64,000 nt of DNA from Bifidobacterium breve (GCA_945889195.1 CAMDBB010000003.1:62001-126000); one strand, 5' to 3'. Numbered from the stretch's first letter, positions 1 through 12,586 are shown. Program-made: numbers and translations. Notes: a model not told the origin generated them from the sequence alone.

Positions 1-190
1 CCTCCAAAGTTGTGAGGTCAACCATCGAAATTGCGGTATCAATCGCCCAACGCTTACTCGTTGTCTTGATGGAGCGCGTTGCCAACATGGCAGCGCGTGA
101 CTCTGCACCTACTTGATCAACGCCAGAAAGTTGGTTGAGAAAGTTGAGAAGTGATTTCTCACTTCCATCAACTAGGCCATAGAAGCTCAC
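1..190 (-). CDS. deoC: Deoxyribose-phosphate aldolase, N-terminal part (continues off the left edge)
   Basis: Reverse translation contains ...SRAAMLATRSIKTTSKRWAIDTAISMVDLTTLEG, the actinobacterial DeoC N-terminal pattern; GTG start overlaps the TGA of the downstream gene. Confidence 0.8.
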   Translation of the reverse strand, partial: MSFYGLVDGSEKSLLNFLNQLSGVDQVGAESRAAMLATRSIKTTSKRWAIDTAISMVDLTTLE

Positions 191-1803
191 GAGAGGAATT
201 CTTTCAGAGGTCCGCGTATCTCGTCGAGCAATTTCTGTGATTCCGCTGACGTAGCTGTGATGACCTCGATATAACACTTCATCTTCGCCTCAGTTCCTGA
301 TGGGCGGACAATGATGCGGATATCTCCATCGAGCCAGATGCGAAGTCCATCTGTTGGTGGCAGCCCATCTTGAGGGGCTGCTAAGTCATCAATAGATTTC
401 ACAGCACGGCCAGCAATTTCACGTGGAGGACTCTTTCGTAGCCCATTAAGAAGACGGGCAATTGAACTCATATCGGCTACGCGAATTGAAATCTGTTCAG
501 TCCCATGGAAACCATGCCGACCCCACACTTCATTGAGAAGATCAGTAAGGGTCAGTCCACTCTTAGTTAAATCTGATGCAATCTGAGCTAAGAAGATGGC
601 GGCAGAGATTCCATCTTTATCGTTGACCGTCTTTGAATCTACTGAATATCCGATGGCTTCTTCGTAACCAAAGGCAAGATCTTCAATCTTGGCGAGCCAT
701 TTGAATCCGGTGAGGACCTCTTGGAAATTGATTCCGTAATGTGCGCAGATCTTTCGTAGCGCAGATGATGAGACGATGGAATTTCCAAAGGTGCCTTTTG
801 GATGCGTGCGGGCAATCCATTCGCCGAAGATGATTCCTAGTTCATCACCACGCAGCATGCGCCAGCCCACGACTGGGTCGTTAATTGCAGCAGCGCATCG
901 GTCGGCGTCAGGATCATTGGCAATGACGAGATCTGCATCTACTTCCCGCGCTTTAGCAAGGGCTAGATCGATGGCACCTGGTTCTTCAGGATTCGGAAAG
1001 GCAACGGTTGGAAAATCTGGATCTGGCGAGCACTGCTCGTCAACAGTAATGAGGTTGTTAAAACCTGCTTGAGTAAAGACTTTCTTTAGAGTCTCTGTAC
1101 CAACGCCATGCATCGCGGTGTAGACGATTTTGATATCACTTGGGCGTGGAGCGAGAGCGCTCGTGCGTTTGATGTACTCATCTACCTCTTCTTCGCCCAA
1201 GACGGTCCACTCAGAGCCGCGTGGTTGTGATTTGAGAGAAGCAACTGCAGCAATATCGCTAGCAATAAATCCATCAGTAGGGTTAATGATTTGTGATGCT
1301 GCGTAATCGATTCCATCTGCAACTGGGCCGATATAAACCTTGTAGCCATTATCTTCTGGAGGATTATGGCTAGCAGTGACCATGATGCCGATGTCGCACT
1401 TTAACGCAGAGGTTGCAAAAGCTAATACGGGAGTTGGTAGCGGGCGAGGAAGGATAAATACCTTCATGCCAGCACCGCTCATGATTTCTGCGGTTTCAAA
1501 GGTGAAATCCTCAGAGCCATAACGTGCATCTCGTCCGATAACAACAGAATTCATTCCACGTTTCTTCATATAGGCCGCAATTCCAGCAGCTGTGCGCCCA
1601 ACTACAGCGCGATTCATACACGATGGGCCCGGTCCTATCGGTCCACGGAGCCCAGCAGTTCCAAATTGGAGAAAGCCGCTGAAATATTTGCGCAGCGTTT
1701 CTTCATCACCACGGTTAACAAGCTCGGTTAAGGCAAGTGCAGTCGCTGGGTCAGGATCGTCAGCAATCCAATTTTCAACTTCTTGCTTGAGCGCTGCATC
1801 CAT
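187..1803 (-). CDS. Phosphomannomutase/phosphoglucomutase family protein (PmmB-like)
   Basis: VTASHNPPEDNGYKVY active-site motif, DPDADR metal-binding motif, RPSGTEAKMK. Confidence 0.93.
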   Translation of the reverse strand: MDAALKQEVENWIADDPDPATALALTELVNRGDEETLRKYFSGFLQFGTAGLRGPIGPGPSCMNRAVVGRTAAGIAAYMKKRGMNSVVIGRDARYGSEDFTFETAEIMSGAGMKVFILPRPLPTPVLAFATSALKCDIGIMVTASHNPPEDNGYKVYIGPVADGIDYAASQIINPTDGFIASDIAAVASLKSQPRGSEWTVLGEEEVDEYIKRTSALAPRPSDIKIVYTAMHGVGTETLKKVFTQAGFNNLITVDEQCSPDPDFPTVAFPNPEEPGAIDLALAKAREVDADLVIANDPDADRCAAAINDPVVGWRMLRGDELGIIFGEWIARTHPKGTFGNSIVSSSALRKICAHYGINFQEVLTGFKWLAKIEDLAFGYEEAIGYSVDSKTVNDKDGISAAIFLAQIASDLTKSGLTLTDLLNEVWGRHGFHGTEQISIRVADMSSIARLLNGLRKSPPREIAGRAVKSIDDLAAPQDGLPPTDGLRIWLDGDIRIIVRPSGTEAKMKCYIEVITATSAESQKLLDEIRGPLKEFLS

Positions 1804-1819
1804 AAGAGGAGATTAACGC

Positions 1820-2653
1820 TTATGAGATGAGTTTAGGAATAGTTGATTTCAGCAGTGCGCCCATACGATCTGCGGCAGCTTTACCTGCTGCAATCACTTC
1901 TTCGTGGTTGAGCTTTTCGCCAGTAATACCTGCCGCTGCATTTGTGACAAGTGAAATACCTAAGACTTCGGCTCCAAGTGCATGTGCTGCAATTGCCTCA
2001 GGGACAGTAGACATACCCACTAAATCTGCCCCCATCGTGCGCATCATGGCAATTTCTGCTGGAGTTTCGTAGGTAGGTCCGCGCCAATGCACGTAGACAC
2101 CTTCAGCAAGAGATGAATCTTCGCTCTTTACAATCGCGCGAATTCGCTTGCTATATAAATCTGTTAAGTCCACAAAAGTTGCACCTGATAACGGCGAAGC
2201 AGCGGTTAATGAGATGTGATCGCGAATTAGTACCGGCTGCCCAACTTTAAATGATGTGTTAATCCCACCGCAGGCGTTGGTCAGAATAATGACCTTGCAA
2301 CCAGCCTTAACTGCTGTACGGACTCCATGCACCACAGGCTCCATGCCTTTACCTTCATAGAGGTGAGTACGTCCGAGAAAGACGAGAGCGCGAAGAGTTT
2401 TTCCACCTTCAGAGATTTCGTAAGAACGAACCTTTCCAGAGTGACCTTCGACAGCTGGAGCAAAGAAACCGGTTAGTTCGTGCGCATCGCATTCGTAAGC
2501 TGGCGTTCCCAACGCATCGGCTGCTGTTACCCAACCAGAACCCATCACGAGCGCTACATCGTGTGATGCCACGCCTGTGCGTTCTGCGATTTCTGCTGCC
2601 GCTGCAGTTGCAGCAGCGAGGGGATCTGAATACAGGAGCTCAGTAGATGTCAT
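1820..2653 (-). CDS. Purine nucleoside phosphorylase
   Basis: [23 protein letters not shown] and [16 protein letters not shown] motifs of the trimeric PNP family. Confidence 0.92.
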   Translation of the reverse strand: MTSTELLYSDPLAAATAAAAEIAERTGVASHDVALVMGSGWVTAADALGTPAYECDAHELTGFFAPAVEGHSGKVRSYEISEGGKTLRALVFLGRTHLYEGKGMEPVVHGVRTAVKAGCKVIILTNACGGINTSFKVGQPVLIRDHISLTAASPLSGATFVDLTDLYSKRIRAIVKSEDSSLAEGVYVHWRGPTYETPAEIAMMRTMGADLVGMSTVPEAIAAHALGAEVLGISLVTNAAAGITGEKLNHEEVIAAGKAAADRMGALLKSTIPKLIS

Positions 2654-4368
2654 GCCTCAATAATGTCACAGAGAACTGTTGCCGCTGCAACAGTCTCACC
2701 AATTACAGCCTTTAGGTTCTTAATCACACCATCTCGATGCGCATTTAGGGGTTGTTCCATCTTCATCGCTTCCAGAACGATTATTAAGTCGCCGGCAGAA
2801 ACCTGCTGACCTTCTGTCACAGCAATCTTTACCACCGTACCCTGCATTGGACTAGCTAAACCAGTCCCTGATGCCCCAGCGGCAGATGCTTGTTTTGCGC
2901 GATGGCGCTTTACAACAGGTTCAGGGGCATGAACGAGAATTTCAAAGCGTTTTCCATTGACCTCAGCAACCAATTTCTCAGCAGCAACCTTTGTCTGTAC
3001 ATCTGCAACTGCGCTCTGGAAAGCTGGAATGTCATTCTTAAATTCATTTTCGATGTAGCTGGTGTAGATCTTGAAATTCTCGGTATAGGCGGGATCTTCC
3101 AAGATGGCTCTGTGGAAAGGAATTGCCGTTGCTAGCCCGCCAACTTCGAATTCGGCAAGAGCGCGTCGGGCGCGCTCGATAGCTTCTTTTCGAGTAGCTC
3201 CGGTGACAATCAACTTCGCTAACAGTGAATCAAAGTTGCCGCCGATGACATCGCCATTTCTAAAGCCAGCATCTACTCGAACACCTGGACCGGTCGGTAA
3301 ATTCCAGGAAGTGATTCGACCGGGAGCAGGTAAGAAGGAGCGCCCTGGATCTTCGCCATTAATGCGGAATTCAAGTGAGTGGCCGCGAATAATTGGATCA
3401 TCGAAACCTAAACTTTCACCCATCGCAATTCTAAATTGTTCACGGACGAGATCGATTCCAGTAACTTCTTCAGATACCGGATGCTCAACTTGAAGTCGGG
3501 TATTTACCTCTAAGAATGAGATTGTTCCATCCACGCCCACTAAGAATTCGCAGGTACCAGCGCCGATGTAACCGGCCTCTTTCATAATTGCCTTACTTGA
3601 ACGGTATAACTCTTCGTTCTGAGCGTCAGTCAGGAATGGCGCTGGAGCTTCTTCGACCAGCTTCTGATGACGACGCTGTAGCGAGCAGTCGCGGGTTGAA
3701 ACAACAACAGCATGTCCATGTTGATCAACCAAGACCTGAGTCTCTACGTGGCGCGGTTTATCTAAATAACGCTCTACGAAACATTCTCCGCGACCAAAAC
3801 CGGCAATAGCTTCACGAACGGCAGATGCATAGAGCTCGGGGATTTCTTCCATAGTGCGAGCGACCTTGAGTCCGCGTCCACCACCACCGAAGGCTGCCTT
3901 AATGGCAACCGGTAAACCATGCTCTTTTGCGAATGCCAACACTTCGTCATGTCCTGTGACTGGATCTTTAGTTCCAGCTACAAGTGGTGCACCGGCAAGG
4001 GCGGCAATGCGACGTGCTGAAACCTTGTCACCCAGTGCGCTAATTGCAGATGGAGGAGGGCCAATCCAAATCAACCCAGCATCAATGACAGCTTGAGCGA
4101 AGTCTGCATTCTCAGAGAGAAAACCATAACCAGGATGCACTGCATCGGCTCCGGACTCTTTTGCAAGAGCGATGATCTTTGGAATATTCAGGTATGTATC
4201 TTTAGCAACAGTTCCATTGAGTGAATATGCGTAATCAGCGCTCTTGGCATGTAGCGCATCACGATCTTCTTCAGAGTAAACCGCGACGGATTCCAAACCA
4301 TGGTCTTTACATGCGCGAATAACGCGCAGAGCAATCTCGCCTCGATTTGCAATCAGCACGCGCTTCAT
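2650..4368 (-). CDS. Acyl-CoA carboxylase alpha subunit (biotin carboxylase + BCCP)
   Basis: [19 protein letters not shown] start, biotin-carboxylase ATP-grasp motifs, C-terminal EAMKMEQP biotinylation motif; ATGA overlap with maf gives start 4368. Confidence 0.95.
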   Translation of the reverse strand: MKRVLIANRGEIALRVIRACKDHGLESVAVYSEEDRDALHAKSADYAYSLNGTVAKDTYLNIPKIIALAKESGADAVHPGYGFLSENADFAQAVIDAGLIWIGPPPSAISALGDKVSARRIAALAGAPLVAGTKDPVTGHDEVLAFAKEHGLPVAIKAAFGGGGRGLKVARTMEEIPELYASAVREAIAGFGRGECFVERYLDKPRHVETQVLVDQHGHAVVVSTRDCSLQRRHQKLVEEAPAPFLTDAQNEELYRSSKAIMKEAGYIGAGTCEFLVGVDGTISFLEVNTRLQVEHPVSEEVTGIDLVREQFRIAMGESLGFDDPIIRGHSLEFRINGEDPGRSFLPAPGRITSWNLPTGPGVRVDAGFRNGDVIGGNFDSLLAKLIVTGATRKEAIERARRALAEFEVGGLATAIPFHRAILEDPAYTENFKIYTSYIENEFKNDIPAFQSAVADVQTKVAAEKLVAEVNGKRFEILVHAPEPVVKRHRAKQASAAGASGTGLASPMQGTVVKIAVTEGQQVSAGDLIIVLEAMKMEQPLNAHRDGVIKNLKAVIGETVAAATVLCDIIEA

Positions 4369-4967
4369 GACATCTCCTTCACCTGTGGCCAAGAGTAGCC
4401 AAGTTGTTTCATGGCGCTGCGAAGAAATGGCATCGATATTCCTACAACGTTGGTGTAATCGCCTTCAATAACCGGAATAAAGGGAGAGCCAAAACCATCA
4501 AGGGTAAATCCTCCTGCTACATGAAGAGGTTCACCGGATGCGATGTAGTCATCAATCTCAAGATCGCTCATCTCGGAGAAGGTAACTTTTGTCGTTACTC
4601 GGTCTGCAATCTCAATACCTTTCTCGGTATCGATAATGCAATGGCCTGTATGTAATAGCCCTGAGCGGCCACTAATCTTCTTGGCGCGTTCGCGTGCAAC
4701 ATCGGCGGTTCCTGGCTTACCGAATGAGACCCCATCGACATCAAATGTTGAATCGCAACCAATAATCAGCGCTGGGTAATCAACCAACTCTCGCACGGTA
4801 TGCGCCTTGGAAATTGCTAGGGCAATGACCATATCTTCTGGGTTCATAGCGTTGAAGAAATCGGTTTCTTCATCGACGTTACTCACGATGATGGTCGGCT
4901 TGAGACCGGCATCTTCCAGCAACCTTCTGCGGGATTGAGATTGAGAAGCAAGAACTATGCGCGGCAT
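4365..4967 (-). CDS. maf: Maf-like nucleoside triphosphate pyrophosphatase
   Basis: [17 protein letters not shown]-terminus; position between acc subunits as in Mycobacterium. Confidence 0.9.
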   Translation of the reverse strand: MPRIVLASQSQSRRRLLEDAGLKPTIIVSNVDEETDFFNAMNPEDMVIALAISKAHTVRELVDYPALIIGCDSTFDVDGVSFGKPGTADVARERAKKISGRSGLLHTGHCIIDTEKGIEIADRVTTKVTFSEMSDLEIDDYIASGEPLHVAGGFTLDGFGSPFIPVIEGDYTNVVGISMPFLRSAMKQLGYSWPQVKEMS

Positions 4968-5150
4968 TTACTCAAACTTTCGCGCGCCAAAAGTAATTTG
5001 GTGAGGTAGCGGTTGACGTAGTTGTGGCAATCCAAAGACGCTCTGCTTGATCACAGGTGTAAGTTCGACCGCTTTGTGATTAGCCAAAACAGCCTGCAAG
5101 GCGACGAGCTCTTCAGGTGTGGGATGTCCTGCAGTGACAGTAAATTTCAT
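4968..5150 (-). CDS. Acyl-CoA carboxylase epsilon-subunit-like small protein
   Basis: 60 aa, GHPTPEELVALQAVLA motif, directly downstream of the carboxyltransferase subunit. Confidence 0.75.
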   Translation of the reverse strand: MKFTVTAGHPTPEELVALQAVLANHKAVELTPVIKQSVFGLPQLRQPLPHQITFGARKFE

Positions 5151-5152
5151 TG

Positions 5153-6724
5153 TTACAGAGGGATATTTCCGTGCTTACGTGCAGGCAGCGTATCTCGCTT
5201 GGTCTTGAGAGTACGGAATGCCTTAGTGATGTATTGGCGAGAATCTTCAGGCTCAATAACGCTATCGATGGTGCCGCGCTCTGCAGCAAGATATGGATTT
5301 GAAAACTTTTCAGTGTATTCAGTGATTAACTCTGCGCGCTTTGCATCTTGATCCTTAGCTTCAGCTAAATCTTTACGGTACAAGATATTGACCGCACCTT
5401 GTGCGCCCATCACAGCAATCTCAGCACTTGGCCAGGCGAAGTTGATATCGCTGCCTAAGTACTTAGATCCCATCACGATAAAGGCGCCGCCATAGGCTTT
5501 GCGAGTAATCAGAGTGACAAGTGGCACGGAAGCTTCAGCGTAGGCGTAGAGCAACTTTGCACCACGACGAATGATGCCGTTCCACTCTTGTTCGGTGCCA
5601 GGCATAAATCCTGGAACATCAACGAGGGTGAGAATTGGAATATTAAATGCATCGCAGAAACGTAAGAAACGAGCGGCTTTTTCAGATGAGTTGATATCGA
5701 GCGTGCCCGCTAGCTGTGAAGGTTGATTTGCAATAACGCCAATGGATTGGCCTTCGATACGTGCAAAGCCAACAACAATATTTGGGGCATAGAGAGCATG
5801 AACTTCGAGGAACTCACCCTCATCAACCAGCGCCTGGATCAGCGACTTCATATCGTATGGCTGATTTGGGCTATCGGGGATCAAAGTGTTGAGCGCAACA
5901 TCTGCGGTTGATTTATCTAGGGTTTGTGTTGCAGGAAGAACAGGGGAGCCATCCAGATTATTTGATGGAAGATATGACAGAAGCGCTTTTACATAATCAA
6001 TAGCATCGGCTTCAGAGTCAGCCATGTAATGAGCATTTCCAGATTTAGTGTTGTGCGTAAAGGCTCCGCCGAGTTCTTCCATATCTACATCTTCACCAGT
6101 GACAGTCTTGATGACATCTGGGCCAGTGATAAACATATTTGAAGTCTCTTTCACCATTACGGTGAAGTCAGTCAGAGCTGGCGAATAGGCAGATCCGCCT
6201 GCGCAGGGCCCAAGAATGAGCGAAATCTGAGGAATGACGCCAGATGAGCGAGTGTTGAGCCTAAAGATTTTTCCATAACCATTGAGTGAGGCGACGCCTT
6301 CTTGGATGCGCGCTCCACCTGAATCATTAATGCCAATCAATGGAATTCCAGATTTAAGGGCAAACTCAGCAATCTTTACAATTTTCTCGGCATGTACTTC
6401 ACCGAGGGATCCACCAAAGACTGTGAAGTCTTGTGAATACAAGGCGATTGGTCTTCCATCAACTGTGGCGGTACCGATAACTACGCCATCTCCGTATGGA
6501 CGGTTCTTCTCCATGCCGAAGTTCTGTGCGCGATGGCGGGCAAACTCATCAATTTCTGTAAATGAATCTGGGTCAACCAGCATCTCGATTCGCTCGCGCG
6601 CTGTGCCCTTACCCTTTGCATGTTGCTTCTCAACTGCACGGGCAGATCCAGCGTGCACAGCTTCATCAATACGCTCACGAAGGTCTTCAATTTTGCCGGC
6701 AGTAGTGTGCAGATCTGGGCTCAT
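5153..6724 (-). CDS. Acyl-CoA carboxylase beta subunit (carboxyltransferase)
   Basis: [69 protein letters not shown]; start 6724 or 6730. Confidence 0.95.
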   Translation of the reverse strand: MSPDLHTTAGKIEDLRERIDEAVHAGSARAVEKQHAKGKGTARERIEMLVDPDSFTEIDEFARHRAQNFGMEKNRPYGDGVVIGTATVDGRPIALYSQDFTVFGGSLGEVHAEKIVKIAEFALKSGIPLIGINDSGGARIQEGVASLNGYGKIFRLNTRSSGVIPQISLILGPCAGGSAYSPALTDFTVMVKETSNMFITGPDVIKTVTGEDVDMEELGGAFTHNTKSGNAHYMADSEADAIDYVKALLSYLPSNNLDGSPVLPATQTLDKSTADVALNTLIPDSPNQPYDMKSLIQALVDEGEFLEVHALYAPNIVVGFARIEGQSIGVIANQPSQLAGTLDINSSEKAARFLRFCDAFNIPILTLVDVPGFMPGTEQEWNGIIRRGAKLLYAYAEASVPLVTLITRKAYGGAFIVMGSKYLGSDINFAWPSAEIAVMGAQGAVNILYRKDLAEAKDQDAKRAELITEYTEKFSNPYLAAERGTIDSVIEPEDSRQYITKAFRTLKTKRDTLPARKHGNIPL

Positions 6725-6742
6725 GAACATAAGGTACTAGTC

Positions 6743-7510
6743 GTGAGCACACTTGCGCCAAGACCACCGCTAGATAGTTCGGTGATCTCAGAAAAAATCT
6801 CGCAGTACTGGCGAGTAAGCGTGGTTGAAGTCACGGGGTCGACTCAAGATGACTTAACTCAATTAGTTGCAGATAAAAAAGCGAGTAATGGCGATGTCAT
6901 TGCAACAGAATTTCAAAGCGCAGGTCGCGGTCGCCTCGATAGAAAATTCGATGCACCAGCAACTTCTGCTCTCATGTTCTCGTTCTATATCGAACCACAA
7001 AGTGAAAAATCTGATTGGTCCTTCTTTCCTCTTCTTACCGGGCTCGCTGCAATCTTTGCACTTACAAAGTTAGATCCTCAATCTTCGCCCACTCTTAAAT
7101 GGCCCAATGACATTCTCTTAAGTGACGGAAAGGTCGGCGGAATCATCGCGCAAGTAAGTGGTGATGGAGTCACTATTGGAGTTGGCATCAATGTTGGAAT
7201 GACAGAGGAAGAGTTACCTGTTGCTCACGCTACGTCACTCGCTCTTCAACAATTTTCAAACCTTGATCGCAATCTGATTCTCTCTACATTCCTGACGACA
7301 TTTGAGGAGCTCTTCACAAGGTGGCAGAACGGCGAAGATCTTCGCCATCTCTACAACGAGCGCTCGGCGACGATTGGCCACGATATTCGTATTGAACATC
7401 CAGATGGCAGTCATAAGAACGCAAAAGCTGTCGATGTCACGCCTGCGGGCGAACTCATTCTCGAAGATGGTTCTCGAGTGACAGTAGGAGACATCGTTCA
7501 TCTACGATAG
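6743..7510 (+). CDS. birA: Biotin--[acetyl-CoA-carboxylase] ligase
   Basis: TQDDL...QSAGRGRLDRKF, KWPNDIL, KVGGIIAQ motifs; GTG start 6743 preceded by TAAGGT-N7. Confidence 0.9.
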   Translation: MSTLAPRPPLDSSVISEKISQYWRVSVVEVTGSTQDDLTQLVADKKASNGDVIATEFQSAGRGRLDRKFDAPATSALMFSFYIEPQSEKSDWSFFPLLTGLAAIFALTKLDPQSSPTLKWPNDILLSDGKVGGIIAQVSGDGVTIGVGINVGMTEEELPVAHATSLALQQFSNLDRNLILSTFLTTFEELFTRWQNGEDLRHLYNERSATIGHDIRIEHPDGSHKNAKAVDVTPAGELILEDGSRVTVGDIVHLR

Positions 7511-7514
7511 GCGC

Positions 7515-8627
7515 GTGAATGAAAGATTCCCTCGCGTTGGCGTCATAGGCGCAGGGCAATTAGCGCGCATGATGGTTGCGCCAGCTACAGCTCTTGGAAT
7601 CGATCTCCATCTCTTTGCTGCGAGCCCTCAAGATTCAGGCGCACAACTCACACACCATGTTGTGGGTGATTACACCGATCTAGAAGCTCTCAAAGAATTT
7701 GCAGCTAGCTGCGATGTCATCACCTTTGAACATGAGTTAGTCCCGCTCTCGGTGATTAAGGGGCTGGAAGCTGCAGGTATTCGCGTTTATCCACCTGCTA
7801 GCGCATTTATCTATTCGCAAGATAAGGCGCAGATGCGCGAGAAGTTAAGCGCCTATCCATCACCAGAGTGGAAGGTGGTTACATCAACGAAAGAGATTGA
7901 AAGATATCCACTGATTGCCAAAGCTATATCTGGCGGTTATGACGGACGTGGAGTCTGGAAGATTAATTCTCAGGATGAATTGGCAGAAGTGCTCAGAACT
8001 AATCCCAAGCTACTGATTGAAGAGCTGATTTCATTTGACTCTGAAATCGCAGTAATGGTGGCTCGCTCTCCTCATGGTCAGGCTACGAGTTGGAGTCCTA
8101 CTGAGACAGTGCAAGAAGATGGAATCTGTACCCTCACAATTTCACCTGCACAATGCATTACACCAGAGTTGGCTGAAAGAGCACAGAAACTAGCGCTCGA
8201 TATTGCGCAAGAGGTTGGTGTCGTTGGTGTGATGGCAGTTGAGATGTTTGTTAAAGGTGAGAAGATTTTTATCAATGAGTTAGCGATGCGCCCTCATAAT
8301 TCTGGACATTGGACGATTGATGGTGCGCGCACCAGCCAATTTGAACAACATCTTCGCGCCATTCTTGATTTACCGCTCGGGGACCCCGCTATGACAGCTG
8401 AGTATTCAGTCATGGGAAATATCTTGGGTGGCGAGAAGACCGACATGTATCGCCCCTATCTTCACTTGATGGCTCGTAACCCAGAGCTGAAATTCCATCA
8501 ATATAAGAAGGAAGTTCGCCCTGGTCGCAAGATTGGACATGTCACCGCTGTTGGTTCTGACCTTCTACAATTAACCACTGATGTGCAGCATGCACGTGAC
8601 TATATGAGCGGAGCTATCGATGAGTGA
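7515..8627 (+). CDS. purK: N5-carboxyaminoimidazole ribonucleotide synthase
   Basis: [13 protein letters not shown] start, ATP-grasp fold motifs ([17 protein letters not shown]), adjacent purE. Confidence 0.95.
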   Translation: MNERFPRVGVIGAGQLARMMVAPATALGIDLHLFAASPQDSGAQLTHHVVGDYTDLEALKEFAASCDVITFEHELVPLSVIKGLEAAGIRVYPPASAFIYSQDKAQMREKLSAYPSPEWKVVTSTKEIERYPLIAKAISGGYDGRGVWKINSQDELAEVLRTNPKLLIEELISFDSEIAVMVARSPHGQATSWSPTETVQEDGICTLTISPAQCITPELAERAQKLALDIAQEVGVVGVMAVEMFVKGEKIFINELAMRPHNSGHWTIDGARTSQFEQHLRAILDLPLGDPAMTAEYSVMGNILGGEKTDMYRPYLHLMARNPELKFHQYKKEVRPGRKIGHVTAVGSDLLQLTTDVQHARDYMSGAIDE

Positions 8628-9135
8628 TCGTAAAGATGTAGCAATCATCATGGGCTCGGACTCTGATTGGCCAGTCATAGAAGAAGCTGCCAAGGCACTT
8701 GATTCATTTGGAATTAGCTACAGCGCAGATGTTGTTTCAGCCCATCGCATGCCAGAAGAGATGGTCGAATTTGCAAAGAGCGCGGCATCCAAAGGTTACA
8801 AAGTAATTATTGCTGGAGCCGGGGGAGCAGCTCACCTTCCCGGAATGGTGGCATCCCTGACAACACTTCCAGTTATTGGAGTTCCTGTTTCGCTAAAGAA
8901 CTTAGATGGAATGGATTCACTCCTTTCTATCGTGCAGATGCCTGGTGGAGTTCCAGTTGCGACCGTTGGTATCGATAACGCAAAGAACGCTGGAATTTTG
9001 GCAGCGCGCATTATTGGATCAGCAGATCCAGCAGTTGCGAAGAAGATTGAAGCTCAGCTCTCAGAGCTATCTACTGAGGCAAAAGCAAAGGGCGCCCAAT
9101 TGAGCGCCCGTCGCAATACTAAAACTGGTTTTTAG
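8620..9135 (+). CDS. purE: N5-carboxyaminoimidazole ribonucleotide mutase
   Basis: [32 protein letters not shown] motifs. Confidence 0.96.
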   Translation: MSDRKDVAIIMGSDSDWPVIEEAAKALDSFGISYSADVVSAHRMPEEMVEFAKSAASKGYKVIIAGAGGAAHLPGMVASLTTLPVIGVPVSLKNLDGMDSLLSIVQMPGGVPVATVGIDNAKNAGILAARIIGSADPAVAKKIEAQLSELSTEAKAKGAQLSARRNTKTGF

Positions 9136-10442
9136 TCAGTTCTACCTAGCGCATGTACGCGCCATCCAGCTGCTCGCCAGAGGTTGCGATCCAAGGCATT
9201 GCGCCCATCAATCAGGAACTTGGACTTTACAAGCTGGCCAATAACTGAAGGATCTAGCTCGCGGTATTCCTTCCATTCGGTCAAGTGCAAAATCGCATCG
9301 GCGCCTTTAACAGCATCTGCAACCTTCTCTTGATAATCCAAATTAGGGAAACGCTTACGCGCTGGCTCAATGCCTTTTGGATCATGAACAACAACTTGCG
9401 CTCCTGCTGCCTGTAACTGCGCTGCAATATCGAGAGCTGGAGAATCGCGCACATCATCACTATCAGGCTTAAATGTTGCACCGAGTACAGCAATTTTATA
9501 TTGAGTGAGATCTTCTGAAAGGTCTGCACGAACTACATCAATGACGCGCTGACGTGCACGAAGGTTGATTGCATCAATCTCGCGTAAGAATTCGAGCGCT
9601 TGATCTGCGCCAAGTTCTTGAGCGCGCGCCATAAAGGCACGGATATCTTTTGGAAGACAGCCTCCACCGAATCCAATACCTGCCTGTAAGAAGCGACTTC
9701 CGATTCGTGGGTCATATCCAATTGCCTTGGCAAGAACGGTGACATCTCCGCCAGCTGCTTCACAAACTTCAGCCATAGCGTTGATAAATGAAATCTTTGT
9801 CGCAAGGAAAGAGTTTGCAGCAACCTTGACGAGTTCAGCTGTTGGAAGATCGGCGCGAATCCAAGGAGTTCCAAGGTCGATGACTGGCTTATAAACCTCT
9901 TTAAGAATCTCTTCAGCGCGATCATTGGCAACGCCAACAACCAATCGATTAGGCGTCAGGGTATCTTCGACAGCAAAGCCTTCGCGTAAGAATTCAGGGT
10001 TCCATGCCAAATCAGCCTGTGGAGCAGAGGTTGCTAACTGTTCGCGCAACAACTGAGCTGTTCCAACTGGGACTGTCGACTTTCCGACTACGAGAGCGCC
10101 ATCTTTAAGAAAAGGTGCAATCGCTGCAACTGATGACTTTACGTAGGTCAAATCTGCGGCCAATCCATCTTTACTTTGTGGAGTACCTACACAGATGAAG
10201 TGAACATCTGCATCCTTTACAGAAGAAAAGTCAGTGCTAAATGAGAGGCGCCCTGTCTTCATCTCGGCCGCCAGCAAGGTATCTAGCCCTGGTTCGTAGA
10301 ATGGAAGTTCGCCTTTAGAGAGTAGATCAACTTTATTTTGATCAGTATCGATACCAACTACTTCAAATCCAAGTGAGGACATACATGCTGCGTGGGTGGC
10401 GCCGAGATAACCGCAGCCAATTACTGAGAGCTTCAGAGTCAT
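9132..10442 (-). CDS. UDP-glucose/GDP-mannose dehydrogenase family (UDP-glucose 6-dehydrogenase)
   Basis: [39 protein letters not shown] catalytic motif. Confidence 0.93.
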   Translation of the reverse strand: MTLKLSVIGCGYLGATHAACMSSLGFEVVGIDTDQNKVDLLSKGELPFYEPGLDTLLAAEMKTGRLSFSTDFSSVKDADVHFICVGTPQSKDGLAADLTYVKSSVAAIAPFLKDGALVVGKSTVPVGTAQLLREQLATSAPQADLAWNPEFLREGFAVEDTLTPNRLVVGVANDRAEEILKEVYKPVIDLGTPWIRADLPTAELVKVAANSFLATKISFINAMAEVCEAAGGDVTVLAKAIGYDPRIGSRFLQAGIGFGGGCLPKDIRAFMARAQELGADQALEFLREIDAINLRARQRVIDVVRADLSEDLTQYKIAVLGATFKPDSDDVRDSPALDIAAQLQAAGAQVVVHDPKGIEPARKRFPNLDYQEKVADAVKGADAILHLTEWKEYRELDPSVIGQLVKSKFLIDGRNALDRNLWRAAGWRVHALGRTD

Positions 10443-11548
10443 GCGCGAGAGTCTATTGCAGCGCAAGGATTATCTGCGGCTGTCTTTGTCTTGAATTTAT
10501 CGATTGTGACAGGCTTCGCTGAAGCGCTCGCCGTTGGCTTAACGGTCTCAAGTAAGGCTTCATCGTTACGGATCTTGATCCATAGGTTAGCCGCTAGGGC
10601 ATCATCCCAAATCACTACCGATCCTGCGGTGGGATGGCGCCCGTTGGGATTTGAAATTGGGACTGTAAGAGTTCGTACATTTCCAGAGGAGAGATTACGA
10701 AGCTGCTTAGCAAGTGTGAGTAGATCATTCTTGGTAACACCGGCATCCATCTTCACGCTAGAGATCGCTGCGTTATAAAAATTAGTGAGCTTGATTGGGT
10801 TAAGTAGTACACCGGAACTTGTAGCTTTGCGAAGCACGGCGCCAACAAACTGCTGCTGACGTTCCATGCGACCGATATCGCCACGTCCATCAAAGTCACG
10901 AGTACGGACATATTTCAACGCTTCAATTCCACCGAGGGTATGCGTACCTGCCGCCATTACCAGGTGGCTCTTGGGGTCATTGATTGCAACTTTAGAACAG
11001 ACTTCAATTCCACCAAGCGCATCAACAATTCCGGTAAAGCCAGCAAAACTCACTTCAATGTAATGGTCAATCTGCAAATTTGTTTTCTCTTCAATAGTTT
11101 GGATAAGAAGTGGTGCGCCACCGAATGCATATGCTGCATTGATCTTGCCTGGAAGCGGCGGAATATCGCGAGTTCCATCTTGGCTTCTATGGGCTGGAAC
11201 CGTGACCAAAGTATCGCGAGGTATAGAGACGATATAGGCAGAATCGCGTGACTTGCTGATGTGCACAAGCAGCATCGTGTCTGATCGCCCACCTGCCGCA
11301 ACCTTGGTGCTTCCAACACGTAGAGCTTTAATCTGTTCTTTGGTAAGACCCTCGCGATTATCTGATCCCACAACGAGGTAGTTGAGCGCCTGCGAAGTTT
11401 TCTCTGGGCGGTCTTTGAGGTTGGCAAAGACATCGATACGAGAAATCTGTCCACTGACTTGGCCCAATCCGAGCCAAGAAAGGGATGCAATCGCGACAAC
11501 ACCCACAGAGAGTGATGTAATAATTCGAATTGCACGAGAAGATTTCAC
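10439..11548 (-). CDS. LytR-CpsA-Psr (LCP) family cell-envelope ligase
   Basis: NYLVVGSDNR, GGRSDTMLLVHI, SIPRDTLV, GKINAAYAFGG, RTRDFDGRGDIGRMERQQQ; GTG start preceded by TACCCT-N6. Confidence 0.93.
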   Translation of the reverse strand: MKSSRAIRIITSLSVGVVAIASLSWLGLGQVSGQISRIDVFANLKDRPEKTSQALNYLVVGSDNREGLTKEQIKALRVGSTKVAAGGRSDTMLLVHISKSRDSAYIVSIPRDTLVTVPAHRSQDGTRDIPPLPGKINAAYAFGGAPLLIQTIEEKTNLQIDHYIEVSFAGFTGIVDALGGIEVCSKVAINDPKSHLVMAAGTHTLGGIEALKYVRTRDFDGRGDIGRMERQQQFVGAVLRKATSSGVLLNPIKLTNFYNAAISSVKMDAGVTKNDLLTLAKQLRNLSSGNVRTLTVPISNPNGRHPTAGSVVIWDDALAANLWIKIRNDEALLETVKPTASASAKPVTIDKFKTKTAADNPCAAIDSRA

Positions 11549-11584
11549 ATCCGTAGGGTACTTGCACGATAGCGTGGAGGGGTT

Positions 11585-12586
11585 ATGGCGACACCGATAC
11601 CTGAGTTAATTGGCTCACCGCTGCCTGCAATTAGCGTCATTCTCCCAGTTCTCAATGAAGAGTCACATTTAGAGGGCGCAGTTCTCTCGGTACTTTCTCA
11701 GGATTACCGTGGACCACTTGAAATCATCTTGGCGCTAGGTCCTTCGCGTGATCGTACGAATGAAATTGCAACAAAGTTAGCATCGCACGATAACCGCGTT
11801 AAATTACTTGATAGCCCTACAGGCAAGACTGCAGCTGGCCTTAACTTAGCGCTCGCTGCATCAACGAGCCCAGTAATAGTGCGCGTCGATGGCCATGCAC
11901 AAATTCCAAAGGATTACATCTCACTTATTGTCGAAATACTAAATAAGACTGGTGCGGTCAATGTTGGTGGCGTTATGGCCGCAGTTGGTACTACTGCATT
12001 TGAACGAGCCGTGGCTGGTGCGATGAGAAGTCCATTAGGCGTTGGCGCATCACGCTTTCATACAGGTGGCGAAGCCGGTGAAGTAGATACCGTCTATCTC
12101 GGCGCATTTAGACGCGAGGCTCTCGCTGCGATTGGTGGATTTGATGAACGCTTTACCCGCGCACAAGATTGGGAACTCAACTTTAGGTTGCGTGAAAATG
12201 GGGGAGTTATCTACTTTGATCCTCGTTTGCACGTTACCTATCGACCACGTTCTAGCATTGGCGCACTTGCCAAGCAGTATTTTGAATATGGACGTTGGCG
12301 CCGAGTAGTTTCTCGTCGCCATTCTGGAACGATAAATTATCGCTACCTGGCACCGCCCTTTGCCTTACTTGGTTTTAACGCCTCGCTCGTTCTTGGAATT
12401 GCGCTCTCTTCAATCTTCTTTATTCCAGCGCTTGTCTATCTTCTCTTTGTTGTACTTGCATCGTTAAAGATTTCAACCTCAATTCGTGAATATCTACTTC
12501 TTCTTCTCGTAATTCCGACTATGCACTTCGCGTGGGGTGCGGGATTTATCTTTTCACCAAAGACTCTCGTACCGGCTTCTCAATGA
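11585..12586 (+). CDS. Glycosyltransferase family 2 with C-terminal TM helices
   Basis: ISVILPVLNEESHLEGAVLSVLSQDYRG, VDGHAQIP, QDWELNFRLRENGG. Confidence 0.88.
   Translation: MATPIPELIGSPLPAISVILPVLNEESHLEGAVLSVLSQDYRGPLEIILALGPSRDRTNEIATKLASHDNRVKLLDSPTGKTAAGLNLALAASTSPVIVRVDGHAQIPKDYISLIVEILNKTGAVNVGGVMAAVGTTAFERAVAGAMRSPLGVGASRFHTGGEAGEVDTVYLGAFRREALAAIGGFDERFTRAQDWELNFRLRENGGVIYFDPRLHVTYRPRSSIGALAKQYFEYGRWRRVVSRRHSGTINYRYLAPPFALLGFNASLVLGIALSSIFFIPALVYLLFVVLASLKISTSIREYLLLLLVIPTMHFAWGAGFIFSPKTLVPASQ

Noticed and set aside
187-1803. Two phosphomannomutase-family genes (also 40700-42079) as an unusual duplication
   Set aside because: Two such paralogues (PmmA/ManB and PmmB types) are normal in actinobacteria.
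2890-3135. ORFs of 60-150 aa antisense to conserved genes (e.g. 776-1072, 3104-3493, 6282-6740, 35966-36571)
   Set aside because: They lie fully opposite strongly conserved enzymes, have no recognisable domains and are expected from codon bias.
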